Shown here piece after piece: positions 44,970-57,124 of a stretch of DNA of 64,000 nt (positions within the stretch are counted from its first letter, which is position 1; each line of letters begins with the position of its first letter). The DNA comes from Diphasiastrum complanatum (lineage: Eukaryota; Streptophyta; Lycopodiopsida; Lycopodiales; Lycopodiaceae): positions 43,890,612 to 43,954,611 of the forward strand of contig CM055110.1 of the NCBI GenBank assembly GCA_029204225.1. Direction: 5' to 3'. The position numbers and the translations under genes were made by a program. The notes beneath the pieces are model-generated. The model had not been told where the DNA came from. It saw only the letters and a list, made by a program, of their open reading frames with translations, and did not search any database.

Positions 44970-45072
44970 AGCCACGTTACGTAGACTTGAAATTTGAGTA
45001 TTTTCATTGGTCCATGTGTAAAAAATATTCTAGAAAAAATATACAAAAAATCAAAATAGAACTCCTCTAATG
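44970..45072 (-). repeat. Orphan CATTAG element end
   Basis: Reverse complement begins CATTAGAGGAGTTCTATTTT and has the subterminal TCTACGTAACGT motif near 44976, both shared with the end at 1085. It abuts a gypsy reverse-transcriptase frame that would otherwise continue, so it marks an insertion. The matching other end is not identified. Confidence 0.7.
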
Positions 45073-45341
45073 TAATGGATATTTATTCTTAATAGTCACT
45101 TTGTTAAACTCCTTGTAATCCATGCACATCCAAAAACTTCCATCATTTTTCGCTTTTAGAAGAACAGGAGCACCCCATGGTGACTTACTAGATTGGATAT
45201 GTCTCATCCTCATATAGTTTTCTATTTGATTTGAAATCTCTATTTCCTCTTTCTAAGAAAACGTATAAGGTTGTCTAGAGATAGGTTGACTTTTTGGAAT
45301 TAACTTTATCATGTGGTCTACTAACCTAGATGATGGTAAAC
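45073..45341 (-). pseudogene. Gypsy reverse transcriptase fragment (reversed)
   Basis: [53 protein letters not shown] and [18 protein letters not shown] are the opening part of a Ty3/gypsy RT. It is continuous with the frame ending at 47384 once the 45342-47383 insertion is ignored. It is cut at 45073 by the CATTAG end, before the YVDD active site. Confidence 0.9.
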
Positions 45342-47383
45342 TAATTTAAATTCTGATAGGATCTAGTGCAGTATGCTGATCACATCAATCAATCACAAAC
45401 ACACCAATTGCATGACAGGATAGGTGTCCTAAAATTGGCCTAGCACCTGCCAAACTAGAATAAGGCCCAATATGGCCTAAATAATTGACAAACCCGAGAC
45501 ATGCCCTCGAGTATAGCATAACAAAACCAAAATCCATTGTACAGGCAAATTTCCTACCAATGTGGCTACTCGACTAATCCAAGTAGCCGACTACGGAATC
45601 AGTGCTCGATCGATATATCCATAGCGGGTCATGTCCCGAACACAACCATATACAGTAAACCAAATAAATTGTACAATAATTACATTATCACATTTAGAGC
45701 TTACCCTAATGAATCAAATCACAACTAATTTCTAACTCTCCCTTAAGCTCAAATGTGATAAGAGGAAAGAAATACAAACTATAGCAACATCTGTAGCATC
45801 CAAAAGATGTTATGTGGCCCATAGCACTCTCCTTCTGTGACATCTTCATCGTTGATCCAATAGGAGACCAATGCTATAGCTTCTAGCCAATTTGCATGCT
45901 AATAGAAACACAAGGCACTTTCGGCCGCTAACAGGCCAGTCACGAGCACGCGAGATCCACTACGAGTTGTCCTCTTTTCTTCACAGTAGCTTCCCCTTTG
46001 CTTTCTTCCATAGCTATGGCTGATCCGATTCTCAACTCTCTATTGCCCCTTGGCCACGGCTGTCCATGGCTAGTTACAGGCTGTTGTGCCCTACCATTGC
46101 GCCTCCATTGTGCTTTCACAGTTCTGAAAAACACTATGCATGGGGAGAGATTCACAATTTTGTTTTCTTGAAAGCCTACCTATTCAAAAGTTGTCTAATC
46201 TCCATTGATTCAAGCACTCGTTGCTCCAAATCAAACTGTGGCCTTCTGGCATCCATTTCAGAGCGCTAGAGTGCCCTGATTGTATGCATTTACAACTTCC
46301 AGTTGAGAGAGAACCATGGTTTTTGACTGAAAACCCTAGCTGTTACGAGCTCCATAGCTTCAGAATTAATTGATTTTCATCTTTTTCATGGTTGACTCTA
46401 TCCTTCTGAGATTAACTTGGCCTCTGTGAAATCAAGCTAAGTAGCACTTTATAGTGCCCAATTCCATCCATCGTAGAGAAAGATATGTGATTTGTCGATT
46501 TTTTCGAAAACTAGACCACCATAGCTAGTTCTCTGAATTGCTTCTTTCTCTTCTCACTCTAAATGGATTTCAAAATCCTCTCGGCCCTGAGATACCACTA
46601 CCCTACTCCACCTTTCTATCCACTCCACTCAAGTAATTGACGGATTACTGAAAAAGTTCTAGCCAATTTTCCTTTATAGCCACTTTTCGAAACAATTTTT
46701 TGAAATTATTCCAAGAATTCGATGATCGTTTTGATCTTCCTCGAAGCTCCGATCGAAGGAACTTTGTTGATTTCTGCCATCCGGACCACCTGCACCCCGT
46801 ATGGTGTCCTTTTTCCAGAGATGCTTCTCATGTCATTTTTCTTGGTGAAAGTTATAGATGATGGCTCCACCGAATCGTGCATACGTGCAGCACCCTGCCG
46901 CTCTGATACTAAGTTAAAATTTTGATAGGATCTAGTGTAGTATGTTGATTACATCAGTCAATCACCATAGCCACTCCTCACAAGCTCTCAAAGATGGCAC
47001 AGCAAAAGTTTATAGATTATAAAGAAACCTACACATATAGAAAACACACCAACTGCATGAAAGGACAAGTGTCCTAAAATTGGCCTAGCACCTGCCAAAC
47101 TAGAATAAGGCCCAATATGGCCTAAATAACTGACAAACCCGAGAGATGCCATCGAGTATAGCATAACGAAACCAAAATCCACCATACAGGCTAATTTCCT
47201 ACCAATGTGGTATTACTCGGCTAATCCATGTAGCCAACTACGGGATCAGTTCCCAATCGATATATCCATAATGGGTCATGTCCCGAACACAACCATATAC
47301 CGTAAACCAAATAAATTGTGCAATGATTACATTATCACATTTAGAGCTTACAATAATGAATCAGATCAAAACTGATTTCTAAC
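45342..47383 (-). mobile_element. Small nonautonomous LTR retrotransposon inside gypsy (2.0 kb)
   Basis: Two LTRs (45342-45736 and 46910-47383) in direct repeat, a primer site TAGTATCAGAGCGG next to the right LTR on the minus strand, and a polypurine-like AAGGGAGAG next to the left one. The 1.17-kb interior has no gag or pol. Target duplication TAAAC at 45337-45341 and 47384-47388. The left LTR lacks about 78 bases present in the right one, so the element is not recent. Confidence 0.9.
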
Positions 47384-48260
47384 TAAACCATGAGATAATC
47401 TTGGTGGAAAAACATCTTCCAATTCACTTATGATCTGATTTTTCATTGTTTGTTCATGATCTAAATTTACTAAGTTAATTAATATTGAAAATTCACAACT
47501 GTTTAGATTCACATCAGAGACATCCATAACATAAATAGCAAATAGTGAAAAAAATTTATACTGTGAATAATCAAATGCCTCCATTATACAAATTTCATCC
47601 AATGGATGTACAATATTGCTGCCAATTAAAGTAGTTGTCTTATCACCCTCCTTGAAAGTGAGACCATGCTTTTTAAAATCAATAGCCAAAGAAGGCAATC
47701 TACTAAATAACAATGCATAACCAGAAGTTAAATCCCTATGGGCTAGGTATAGAACATAAAAATTAACTAATTCTCTAAAATCTTGAATCTGCACTAGTAG
47801 ATTTGGCACTTTCATATTCCAAGTCTCCAACTCTACTCCTGAAGCTAGATAAACTCTGTATCTATGATTACTGGCTTCAGTTGTCAGGCTGAGTTTCTAC
47901 ACAAGATGATCTCGAATTAATAAAGTTATGAGTAGAACTATTGTTCAATAAAATACTAACTTCCTGATTTGTAACTATGCCTATTAACCGAAAATAGTTC
48001 ATTAGGCAAGAAAAAAGTAGTACTAAAAGAACATTTACACTGACAATCAAATAGGTTAATTTACAAACTTGTATCTTTACTACTAGATCTATGTCGTAGG
48101 CTTCTTCCTTTCCGGACAGAATTTCATCATATGCCCAGGCTTGCTGCAAATGAAACACAGATTCGCCTTTTTGGCCTTGATCCGGGACATAGACTTTTTC
48201 ATCTTCTTCTTCTTCAACGGTTCCAATGCCATTTGATCCAATTCGTCAAAATACTTTGAA
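47384..48260 (-). pseudogene. Gypsy gag end, protease and RT linker (reversed)
   Basis: Zinc knuckle CFICSKPGHMMKFC (about 48155-48110), then protease with FRLIGIVTNQEVSILL and NNSSTHNFI (the usual D-S-G is N-N-S, so the active-site Asp is lost). The linker follows, with FKKHGLTFKEGDKTTTLIGS and ELEDVFPPRLSHGL, which leads into RT across the insertion. Together with 45073-45341 this is one degenerate gypsy pol. Confidence 0.85.
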
Positions 48261-49600
48261 GCTTGGTCTAGACCTCGTTTCTTTTCTACTAAGAATTAGG
48301 AGGCAAAATAGATTGAAATTTCAATTTTAATTTTTTCATAAAGTTCACCTAGTTTTTCCTTTCAATCCTGGTCACTAATTTGATCCCTTCAATTTAGAAA
48401 GTTTTTAATGAAGTGAGGGATTAGATAGCCTTGAAGGCCCCTTATTACCTCACATTGGCCCTTTCTATTTTGATGTTTTTTTTTTGGGGGGAAGGGTGCG
48501 CTCCGAGGCCCTTCCGCCCGGGAATGTGGTGCACCCGAGGGTGGAGGCCTGAGGGTGCAGCACCTTCCGCGGGTGGAAGGCGGGAGGGAGCCGGCCCTTC
48601 CTCTACATGAATTTAGTTTTTACATTTTTTTTATTTTTATTTTCTTTTTAATGTAAATTTTTCTTACACGCACCTTCCGGGCAGAAGGTGCGTTAAAAAA
48701 GAGAAATTTTTTTATGTGCACCTTCCGGCATCCAGAAAGTGCCTATAAAAAAATTTTGTCCCACAGATTAGGTTTTGTGAGGCTGCTCCATTTTCTTTGT
48801 AAAAATGTTAAACTGATTTTACGAAAATTGGAACTCAAAGAAAAAGCACTAATTGCTAGGCCATCTACAAAATTTCGAAGGTCAAGAAAATAGAATTTTC
48901 ATGCCCTATCTTGAAGGTCTCCTCTCTCACCTCTGAGCAGCTTGAGGTAACTTGAGCAGCCTCTTTGTCCAACAAATTGAAAAATGGATTGGGTTAGGCT
49001 CAAAAGGGAATCTTGTAAGAATCTAGGAGAAACCCTAAAATCATTGTATGGTACTCAATTTGTACCCTGTTGTAGTGCCCTAAGGGCACCTTTCCATGTG
49101 ACCCGTTCACTGATGGAATATCACAAAAATCAGAAGAACGGGCCGATCCTCTTGTGAATGGGTTTGTAAAAAAACCAAATTTTAGCTGCTGGATAGTGAC
49201 ATACATCAGAAAAAAGGATCGATCTGTGGGTGAATGGGTTTACAGAATGGGTTTGTAAAAAAGCTAAAATTTAGTTGTTTACCTTGTAAATGTGTGACAC
49301 ACTTCTAGGGTGAGCCAACGCTAAGAATGCACAGGTCTGTGGACACTTTAAATCTCAAAATTAACCCCTATAAATGCACTGGAGCTGTGGGCTTCTGCAA
49401 TGTCGGCCAAATGCCTAGCAGTACGGCCTCTGAAATCACATTTCTTATAGCAAGCCTGTGGGTACTCAACACCATACATATTAGTGATCACAAGCATTTT
49501 CAACGCATTCTCTACTACCTGCAAATATAAACAACTGATCTCTTCTTTTCTAAGATCAGAAAGAAATCTCACTCACAATTACTTTCTTCTTAAGAATGAA
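48261..49600. other. No gene seen; GC-rich island at 48485-48760
   Basis: The island is rich in CACCTTCCGG/CGGAAGGTGC-like inverted words, in contrast to AT-rich surroundings. A duplicated phrase GAATGGGTTTGTAAAAAA occurs near 49155 and 49247. Open frames here are short and unmatched. Confidence 0.5.
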
Positions 49601-51184
49601 GGCTCTAACACCAGATTGGAAAAAAAGAGACTGCTTCACATAGAATCTTATTATCTATTGCAAGCAATCATCACAATAATCCTTCAAAATGACTTAGGTT
49701 CTTAGATCATGAGAGAACAAAAGATGACCATCTCCAATCTTTTCATAATGAAAATGAGGAAGATACAAAATTAGCTGCATCCTTTGGGTACGTCCTTTCG
49801 GTACAACGGCTATGTTTTAGGCCTGTCAACAATTATTGAAACTGCAAATACTAAAGACTCATTAAACAATGCTCATATGCAACAATTATCCGTGTTATAT
49901 ATCAGTATGTAGATCTCATCAAGGGCTATTAAATGAGCACTATACTTTATCATATAAAAAAATTTATACCTCTTGCATTTCAGTGCTATTTTGCTGGTGC
50001 TATCCAACATATATGAACTAGCCATTTCGCAAGAGATAGTGTGACTGCTATTGGAGCAAAACTCGGCCCAAGACATGTTAAAACTTCTTTACCTTACTGC
50101 TTATCAAAGGAAATTAAAACTTCTTTACCTGCATCAAGTACTTGGAGTAAATCTTGGAACATCTTGTCATCACCTTCTGTTTTTCTTCCACTCCAATATT
50201 GTTGCAACAACAAAATTGTTTCCAAAAGATTGACTAACATACATACAAGTTGGACAACCCCTTTCTAGTGATTCTTAAAATTAGATTCCATGTCTAAAAT
50301 ATTACTGTGTATGCATTCCGCTCTCAACCGATTCTTGTACAAATGTATAAAAGCTAACCCAAAATAAGTTTGTGCGGAGTCCTATTCAATCAAAATCTTG
50401 GAAGAAGCTCCCTCCGCTCCCCTGGGTCGTGTAACAGCCACAATGGGTTTTAATTCACAACCTCATAGGGCAGTATTCCCACACCAAGCTTGGTAGACAC
50501 CCTTTGGTGTTGTTTCCAACATTTGTAGCCTGCAATGCTCCAATCTTTCAACATGTAACCAGGACCTTCATTCTTTCTTTATTGATTAACAAGCCTACGA
50601 GGTGTTTGCTGCCAATGCGACATTCTAACCCTCAATATGAAAAAACTTCAAACTCTGTTAAAAAAAAGGATCAAAGACTTGTTCTGTTAGCTCTAATGTG
50701 TGCAAATGTCTACGTACACTATTTTCAATCTCTTTAAGCATTAATGCAACTTCCAGTGGATCTAATATTCTGCAAACCATGCTACCACTGATCTGACAAT
50801 GTTGCAACTACAGCCATCATTGAGCATTCATGGGCCTCTTGCTGCCCACGCTAGAGCTCCAATTCAAGGAATCTCAAGTCACAGTTGAGGCTTCACAAAA
50901 TGTACAGCCCAATCCTGCATTCATGTCAAGAATTAGATATGCAACATCAAGCATTCACCATAAGCAATCACCACAAGAAGGCGAAAGAAGAACACGCACT
51001 GTCACTCTATCACACTAACTCATACAGAATGTGAAATGTACAAATAAACCCTGAACCCTGACAGAGAGAGAAAACCTATGAGTAGACTAATAGACTAGCC
51101 TACGGCTATTGACAACTGGTCACAGCTGTCAACATTAATGTGCATCATAAACAGTAACAATGAAGTTTATCATTGATTTCTAAC
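49601..51184 (-). mobile_element. Copia-D LTR with primer-binding site (reversed)
   Basis: On the minus strand an LTR begins TGTTAGAAATCAATG at 51184 behind a polypurine tract (TTGAGGGAGAG) and runs to about 49617. The copia-type primer site TGGTGTTAGAGCC follows at 49613-49601. Coding remnant on one side and primer site on the other again indicate a tandem or recombined element. The LTR would be about 1.57 kb; internal small insertions cannot be excluded. Confidence 0.55.
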
Positions 51185-51390
51185 ACTCTCCCTCAATGAT
51201 AAAATTACATTTTTCTATCCCTAATAGAGTACGAAACCTCTCAAATTTACATCTACCTAATGATTTGGTAAAAATATCTGCCATTTGATCTTCAGATTTA
51301 CAAACATGTGTGGGTCCATAACCCATTAGGATAAGAGTAACAACTAGCCTATGCATTGATCTAGCTACAATCAAGAGTTATTTATGAGCA
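51185..51390 (-). pseudogene. Copia-D RNase H C-terminal remnant (reversed)
   Basis: VCKSEDQMADIFTKSLGRCKF and RTLLGIEKCNFIIEGEC are the classic end of copia pol (TEDQIADIFTKPL-type motif), followed by the polypurine tract. The rest of pol is not recognisable upstream. Confidence 0.85.
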
Positions 51391-54300
51391 TTCAATCAAA
51401 CAAAAACCAATTGCCTCACCATTCACCGTCAACTCAATGCACTAGTGCATTCATTCAATCAATCCAGCTCTAAGGAAGATACTTAAACAAAGACACTGAG
51501 ACTCCAATCAAGCATTTTCCCATCACTCCACAAGGGTAGAAGTAGAAAGAAGGCTTTTACAATAAGGAAAAAACACAAGGAATTTACTTTAACTAGAACT
51601 TGAGCAATGCTCCACGAAATGGCTAGTTTCCATTGATCTATTGTATTTCTTAATTCATCATGATAATATAATCTACTTCACTAAAAGATTCATTATCTTG
51701 CTATTTAACCTGCTTACCTCACCACTCTCTGAACTAGTAGCCTCTCGCATTGATTGCCTAACAACTCATGTACTTGTACAAGTTCTCTACCACAACCTCT
51801 ATTACTCAATGTGAAAGGATAGCTTTGTCTAGACCTCTAAAACTAAATGAGAAGCTATTGCAAAATGACCTAATAAAAAGATCAACAATATCTTGATTTT
51901 TGAGATTTAGGATTAGAAATTGAAAAGTGCACTAACAGCACCCTGCATAGGAAGAAGTATGAAAAAAAAAACACAAAAAACGAAAAGATTTTAAGTCCAA
52001 GAAAATGGTGAGAACTAGTAATCAAAAATCTAGATTTGTGATTTGGAATAGAAGCATTTGTTCATAGGAAACATAGTGATCCAAAGATATTGATAGAAAG
52101 CAGTATACAACAATGAGGAAGTTACAGAAACTTGAAAATGAAGAAAAATATCACACCTTCTAGGTTTATAAAACAATATTTGTGAATTGCATGAATGGAT
52201 CATATTTTCAAAAGCATAATGGTGAATCAATTTCCATAGAAATCTTTAAAATGTACAAAAAAGACAAATTTGAAAAAATTGGTAGAATAACATTTCTCTC
52301 AGTGCTTTTGAAGCAAAAAACTGGATGGATGTGATATATGAGATAATGCTCAAAATGACAAAGGAAACATGCAATCTTCAATCCCCTAGAGTCCACCCAC
52401 AAAGTCTAAGACCGGCATTTTCTTCATGTATAGTTTGGACCAAATGCTACAACATTTGTACTTACTTGGTAGCACCCAAGGGTAGGTGCATGTCACATGT
52501 ACAACAAGTGCCTACACTAGCTCTCATACATTTAAATTTTATACAAAACAAAATGGACTGAGTTTTTATCACTCTCTTGGAGGTGAAGGGCACACTCGGT
52601 AATAATGAGACTAGCGTTAAAGGGCAAAGCCAATCAAACAAAGTCCCTACTTCCTCATGGAAAGAATTAACTCAAATCCTAACCAAATAGCATAACTGGT
52701 GGGTGAAATGCACCGGTGCAAATAGATAAAAAAGAATTAGCACAAACTACTACCTCATGGTAATCTAGAAATGGGCTGCATGCCCTCTAATACGGAAGAG
52801 AAACACCACATCAGTGTTATGTCTAAGATAAAACTTGCCATAACAAAGGAGAGGTGCAACCTTCAACCCTTTGGATGCCACCCACGAAGCTTTAACCATC
52901 AACTTCATCATGCATAACATGGACCAAAGGCTATAACATTTGTACCCACTTCATCAATGCCCGAGAGTAGGTGCAGGTCACATCCGCGTTAGCTTCATAC
53001 CATTGTAAAATAATCAATGTATTGAGCTTCTTTCATGTATTTGATATATCTATTTCTGAAATTAGAATATACCCAATTACACAAATTTATATAGAGAAGT
53101 CAGTGATGTCATAAGGTAAAGCTTAGAAACAATATACGAGCAACTCAAAAAGTCAAAGGATCTAGGTCAAAACAAGAACATAAAATATAATAAACAAAAA
53201 ATCTTAGCTAAACATCATTGCTTATGTCTCATGAGTATTCGAGCATAAGTTGCTAAATGGGTTTCAAAAGAGTTTTTATCATGTATTTGATGAAAGAAAT
53301 CCAAAGATCCACTTAGACTGCAAATCTGATTGCTGTGCAGAAACTAGAGCCAAAAAAAGGAAAATCAGGATTTTCTCCCAAAAACCAAAAGGTGATGCTC
53401 AAGAGGGCAAGCACCCAAAGTAATTGAGGATCTAAAGACTGAAGAAGCTAGAGTTCAACCATTTTTGTACCAGAAAAGTGCTATTATATCAAGCTACGGC
53501 ACTAAAACAATATAACAAAAAACATTTGATTAAAACAGAATGCCAACATGCTTATACAGCAATGTAGAACAATCATAAAAAGAAGAACCAATGATCTCCA
53601 CGAGCAATGTGGTGATGTAAGCTCATCTAATGAGCTATTGATGCTATCCGAGTCAATTGGTCCAAAAGTTATGTGTCTGATCAATCAACCACTAATAACT
53701 AGTTTCTAGAGTCTATATAGACTACTTCCTTGAAGGGCCCATAAGCTATGATCTAAGGTAATGGCAAGCTCACCCAATAGAGACCCATTGAGAGAAAGTA
53801 ATCAAAATTAGCTCCAAATGTTAAGGCATGCCAAAGGTAGCCAAAACAAAAGGTACAATGCCAAATACTAAGCACCTTCCTAGAGTGTAAAATCTTGTGC
53901 ATAAATGGCCTATAACTGGCTGTAGGCTGTAGGTCTCTTGAACAGATTCATTTGTAATGACTGTAGAAGGATAAAGAAGTTGAATTTATAGGAGAGTTTG
54001 TGCTCTGGTAGTGCCTGCTTCTTTCACTAGACAAATGAAAGTAAAATCGTCACTCAGGAATCTAGGCAGGCAATTAAACGCCTTGCACACACAAAATCAC
54101 AAACTCTATTGGGAAAGTAGGATGGATGCTACTGCTGTATGAGGGATTGAGATTATAATAGAGCAAAATACCTTGTAAAAATGCTGATGGGAAACTTTGG
54201 CCAGGAGGCCCCATGAATATATGTACAGAACCACAGTAATTTTTGAAAGAACAGAAGCACTGCCTTGTCATTGGTGCAGGTGAACCAGTCTTTTCATGAA

Positions 54301-54415
54301 CAACATGATATAAACTGACAAGCAACTGGATCATATCTATAGAAATTTCTTTCAAAATCCCATTGACCAATTGTGCCAAATTACAAGCAATGTTAGTTGA
54401 AGCTGAATCGGTTTT
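51391..54415. other. No gene recognised; contains a dispersed direct repeat
   Basis: Segments of about 150 bases near 52375-52530 and 52855-53010 share CCACCCACRAAG, TGGACCAAA..CTA, AACATTTGTAC and GTAGGTGCA, separated by about 330 bases. Other frames (for example 54074-54379 on the minus strand, just downstream of the kinase-like gene) are unmatched. Confidence 0.5.
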
Positions 54416-55600
54416 CTAGTAATTGAGCTGCTCTAGCACAGCCACCACAGTACGCTTTGCTTCTTGAGCTGACTGTAGAGCTTCTGGAGAGTTAGGGGAA
54501 CCATGATCGGTGAGATACCATGGGAGAAGATTCTCTCTCAAATCACAGAGAGCCTTGCGCTGCTCAAAATGCGGAATTGTGCGAGGGGTTTGGACTCTCC
54601 CAGTTTCCAGAATGCTGAAAAACTTCGACTCTAACTCGGGATGATTCCCACTATCTTTATCACAGGACAGGAAATCAATGGCGGCCAAGAACTCTTCCTC
54701 TGCAGGAAACATGCCCGACCATTCCCAATCCAGAACCGCTGAGATCTGGGGCGAGGACGAAGTGGGCGACGTCACTAACAAGTTTTTGGAATGAAGATCT
54801 CCGTGAGTAAATACAAAATCATCGGAATCAACAATGCCTGCATCTTCATCCAGGTTTTGCAACAACCGCTCTATTCTTGGCAACACTTCCAGCATGCCTG
54901 TCATCAATGGCAATGTCCTCACACCCTGCAGCTTTGCTTCCAGCTGCGATCTTAGAAAAGCTTTGTAGCTGCACCAGGGACCAAGCCCTTCCAGTGTCGC
55001 TCCGATCTCAAAGTCCTCAATGCCGCCCAAGCTGCCGCATTTATCTCCCCGAAAGGCAAAGTTTCCTATTGTTCCTCGAGGCAACACATCATCAGGCACA
55101 CAAGTCTTGTATCTAACAACCAAATGCGCGATCTGGGCAACCAACAAAAGCTTTGTATCCAGCGAAGCCGCCTTCCACATCTCGCTCAATGGAACCCCTT
55201 CCAGCCTATCCATCACAACATACTCCACCCCAAATTCCTGTCCACTCGCATCCCATGCCAGCACTCTGGGAACAGGAATGCCTGAATATCGCGATGCGAT
55301 CCACAGCCCGATCACTTCTGTTTCTGTCTTCACATGCTTCCAGTAGCGGCCACAGATCTTGATCACGTACTGCTGGTGCTGCTCAGTGGACGCATAGTAG
55401 AGCCTGTTGTTGTAACCGAGAGTGGATACGAGGTATTGATGGAGGGTTTGAGACAGGCGAGAGAGGATGGTGGCTGCGTGGGAGCGCGGCAGGAGGATGC
55501 CATACTTGGGGCCTTGTCGATCCAGCTCGTCCAAGGCGAAGGGATCCAAGGTGGTTGCATCTTGAAGGTGATTATCATCGCCTCCACCCGCATCAGACAT
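54416..55600 (-). CDS. Aminoglycoside-phosphotransferase/choline-kinase-fold protein, intronless
   Basis: 394 residues from ATG at 55600 to TAG at 54416, one uninterrupted exon. Kinase-like motifs appear in order: YVIKI with Lys81, hinge YVVMDRLEGVPL (127-138), catalytic loop FVFTHGDLHSKNLLV with His266, Asp268 and Asn273, and metal-binding AVLDWEWSG with Asp291. These are hallmarks of the APH family, which transfers phosphate from ATP to small molecules; the substrate here is unknown. The HGDLHSKN/LDWEWSG form is familiar from fungal APH-family proteins. GC content is clearly above the surroundings. A TATATATA sequence lies about 22 bases upstream of the start, rather close for a TATA box. 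It looks intact and is the best host-gene candidate in the window. Confidence 0.85.
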   Translation of the reverse strand: MSDAGGGDDNHLQDATTLDPFALDELDRQGPKYGILLPRSHAATILSRLSQTLHQYLVSTLGYNNRLYYASTEQHQQYVIKICGRYWKHVKTETEVIGLWIASRYSGIPVPRVLAWDASGQEFGVEYVVMDRLEGVPLSEMWKAASLDTKLLLVAQIAHLVVRYKTCVPDDVLPRGTIGNFAFRGDKCGSLGGIEDFEIGATLEGLGPWCSYKAFLRSQLEAKLQGVRTLPLMTGMLEVLPRIERLLQNLDEDAGIVDSDDFVFTHGDLHSKNLLVTSPTSSSPQISAVLDWEWSGMFPAEEEFLAAIDFLSCDKDSGNHPELESKFFSILETGRVQTPRTIPHFEQRKALCDLRENLLPWYLTDHGSPNSPEALQSAQEAKRTVVAVLEQLNY

Positions 55601-57119
55601 AGCTATCAGCAATTCAATACTATATATATTCCTTCCTGCCTGCCTGCCTGCCTTTTCTCACCGGCTGCCGTGACTTTATCTTCCTGAATTGTGTTCATCA
55701 ACACATAGGTCAGAGAGTGAGTTGGTGTATTGTGCTTCAGGTTAACTCACCCACCGAGGTTCCATTGTTTGTGAGCCCATGGGTTGATAGTACCCACAAG
55801 CATCTTGCTGTTAGAATGCTTCTGCTGTTAGTTTCTCGGTGGTTTCTGTATTGTAATTTGTGACATATGTAATGGTGTGAGCCATTTCTGTTTTCTTCAT
55901 CTCTTATATTGCACACTAGCTTTTCTCTTGTTCTTGTACCAACTAATGATATTGCATGTGCCATCATTAGCTTTCTATAATTGAGAAACGTCTTTTGTTG
56001 ATTTTGTTCAAACCTATGCGCTAGCAAGAGCTGCACCCACTGATTTGCAATAGGTTATGGGAGCACTGTATTTTGCACCACCACTCCAATGGCAGTGCTG
56101 CAGTAGCCATCTAACTGTGCTATGCAATGATACGACTATTTTTTCAAAACTATGGTATCATCGCTTACCCTTAGATGTGTGGTAGTGGTGGTGGCACAAC
56201 ATACTCCATGCTCTACATGAGCCTCAAACACATTCTAGTGTGACATGTGTGAGTTTTCAAGAGGGTGAAAGATGTGTGGCAAAGACATTCCAGTGCGACG
56301 TGTGTGAGCTTTCAAGAGGGTGACAGACGTGTGGTAAAGGTTGTGTCTAATCTATGAGATAAAGAAAACCCTATGAACAAGTTGATGCTACAAAAAATAT
56401 TGGCAAATGTGAGGAGCACAGGTTCAATCCTTGATTGATCATATTGGTTCCTAAAGTCTATTACATAAGAAGTTGAAGCAATAGGGGTGCTTGTTTATAT
56501 GGAGAATAGGTTGGTGATTCATCTTAACATTCTCCTGAGATCTTTTGAGACTCTCATACAGTCAACCAAGAGAGTAGAAGGGATGAGATTTGCTTTGAGT
56601 ATGTTATAGCCAAGACCATGCAAAAGGAGATGTACCAAGGAGAAGAGAAGGAATAAATTCATTGTTTGTTGCCATTGGGACCAAGAAAACTCTTGGTCCT
56701 CTACTCTCATGAATCTTATGTTAATCTAGTTCCATTCATATTGATGTGCAACGATTCTATGACATTCTTGTACATATATTTGCACAAAGGTAAAACACTA
56801 GAGAGAAGCTAATTTCGTAAGGCAAACATTGTAGATGCTCGCACGCATCGATTCTTGTTTTTAGACTAAGAGTTAGAATAAGCTCATAGCTATTACGGAG
56901 ATAGATTTGAGCATGTGGTTGTTTCATCCACAATTGTCTTGTGCTCCAGCATCGACTCACTTATATTTTTATACTCTTTCTAAATTGAATTCTTGCATTC
57001 AGATTATTGTCAATATGTATGCAATACTTTCTTAATCATTATCTCTGATTTCTCTTACTATTTTGTCTGAATTGTCTACTTTTCACTTCCGCAATATAAG
57101 TGGCGCAAGACCATCACAA
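55601..57119. other. No gene seen; one tandem repeat
   Basis: Upstream region of the kinase-like gene (includes TATATATATT at 55621-55630 and three TGCC repeats near 55636-55651). Two 56-base tandem units lie at 56229-56340. Other frames are short. Confidence 0.5.
56229..56340. repeat. Two tandem 56-bp units
   Basis: Unit 1 56229-56284 and unit 2 56285-56340, both with ACATTCYAGTGYGACRTGTG and TTCAAGAGGGTGA; about 6 differences. Confidence 0.85.
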
Positions 57120-57124
57120 CTAGA

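Noticed and set aside
45537-47185. Frames at 45537-45728 and 46988-47185 that look hydrophobic or cysteine-containing
   Set aside because: They lie inside the two LTRs of the small LTR element.
49000-49572. Short frames on both strands upstream of the Copia-D LTR
   Set aside because: No motif, and they contain a duplicated GAATGGGTTTGTAAAA phrase; probably untranslated retroelement interior.
54074-54379. 101-codon frame downstream of the kinase-like gene, same strand
   Set aside because: No recognisable domain; more likely the 3' untranslated region or chance.
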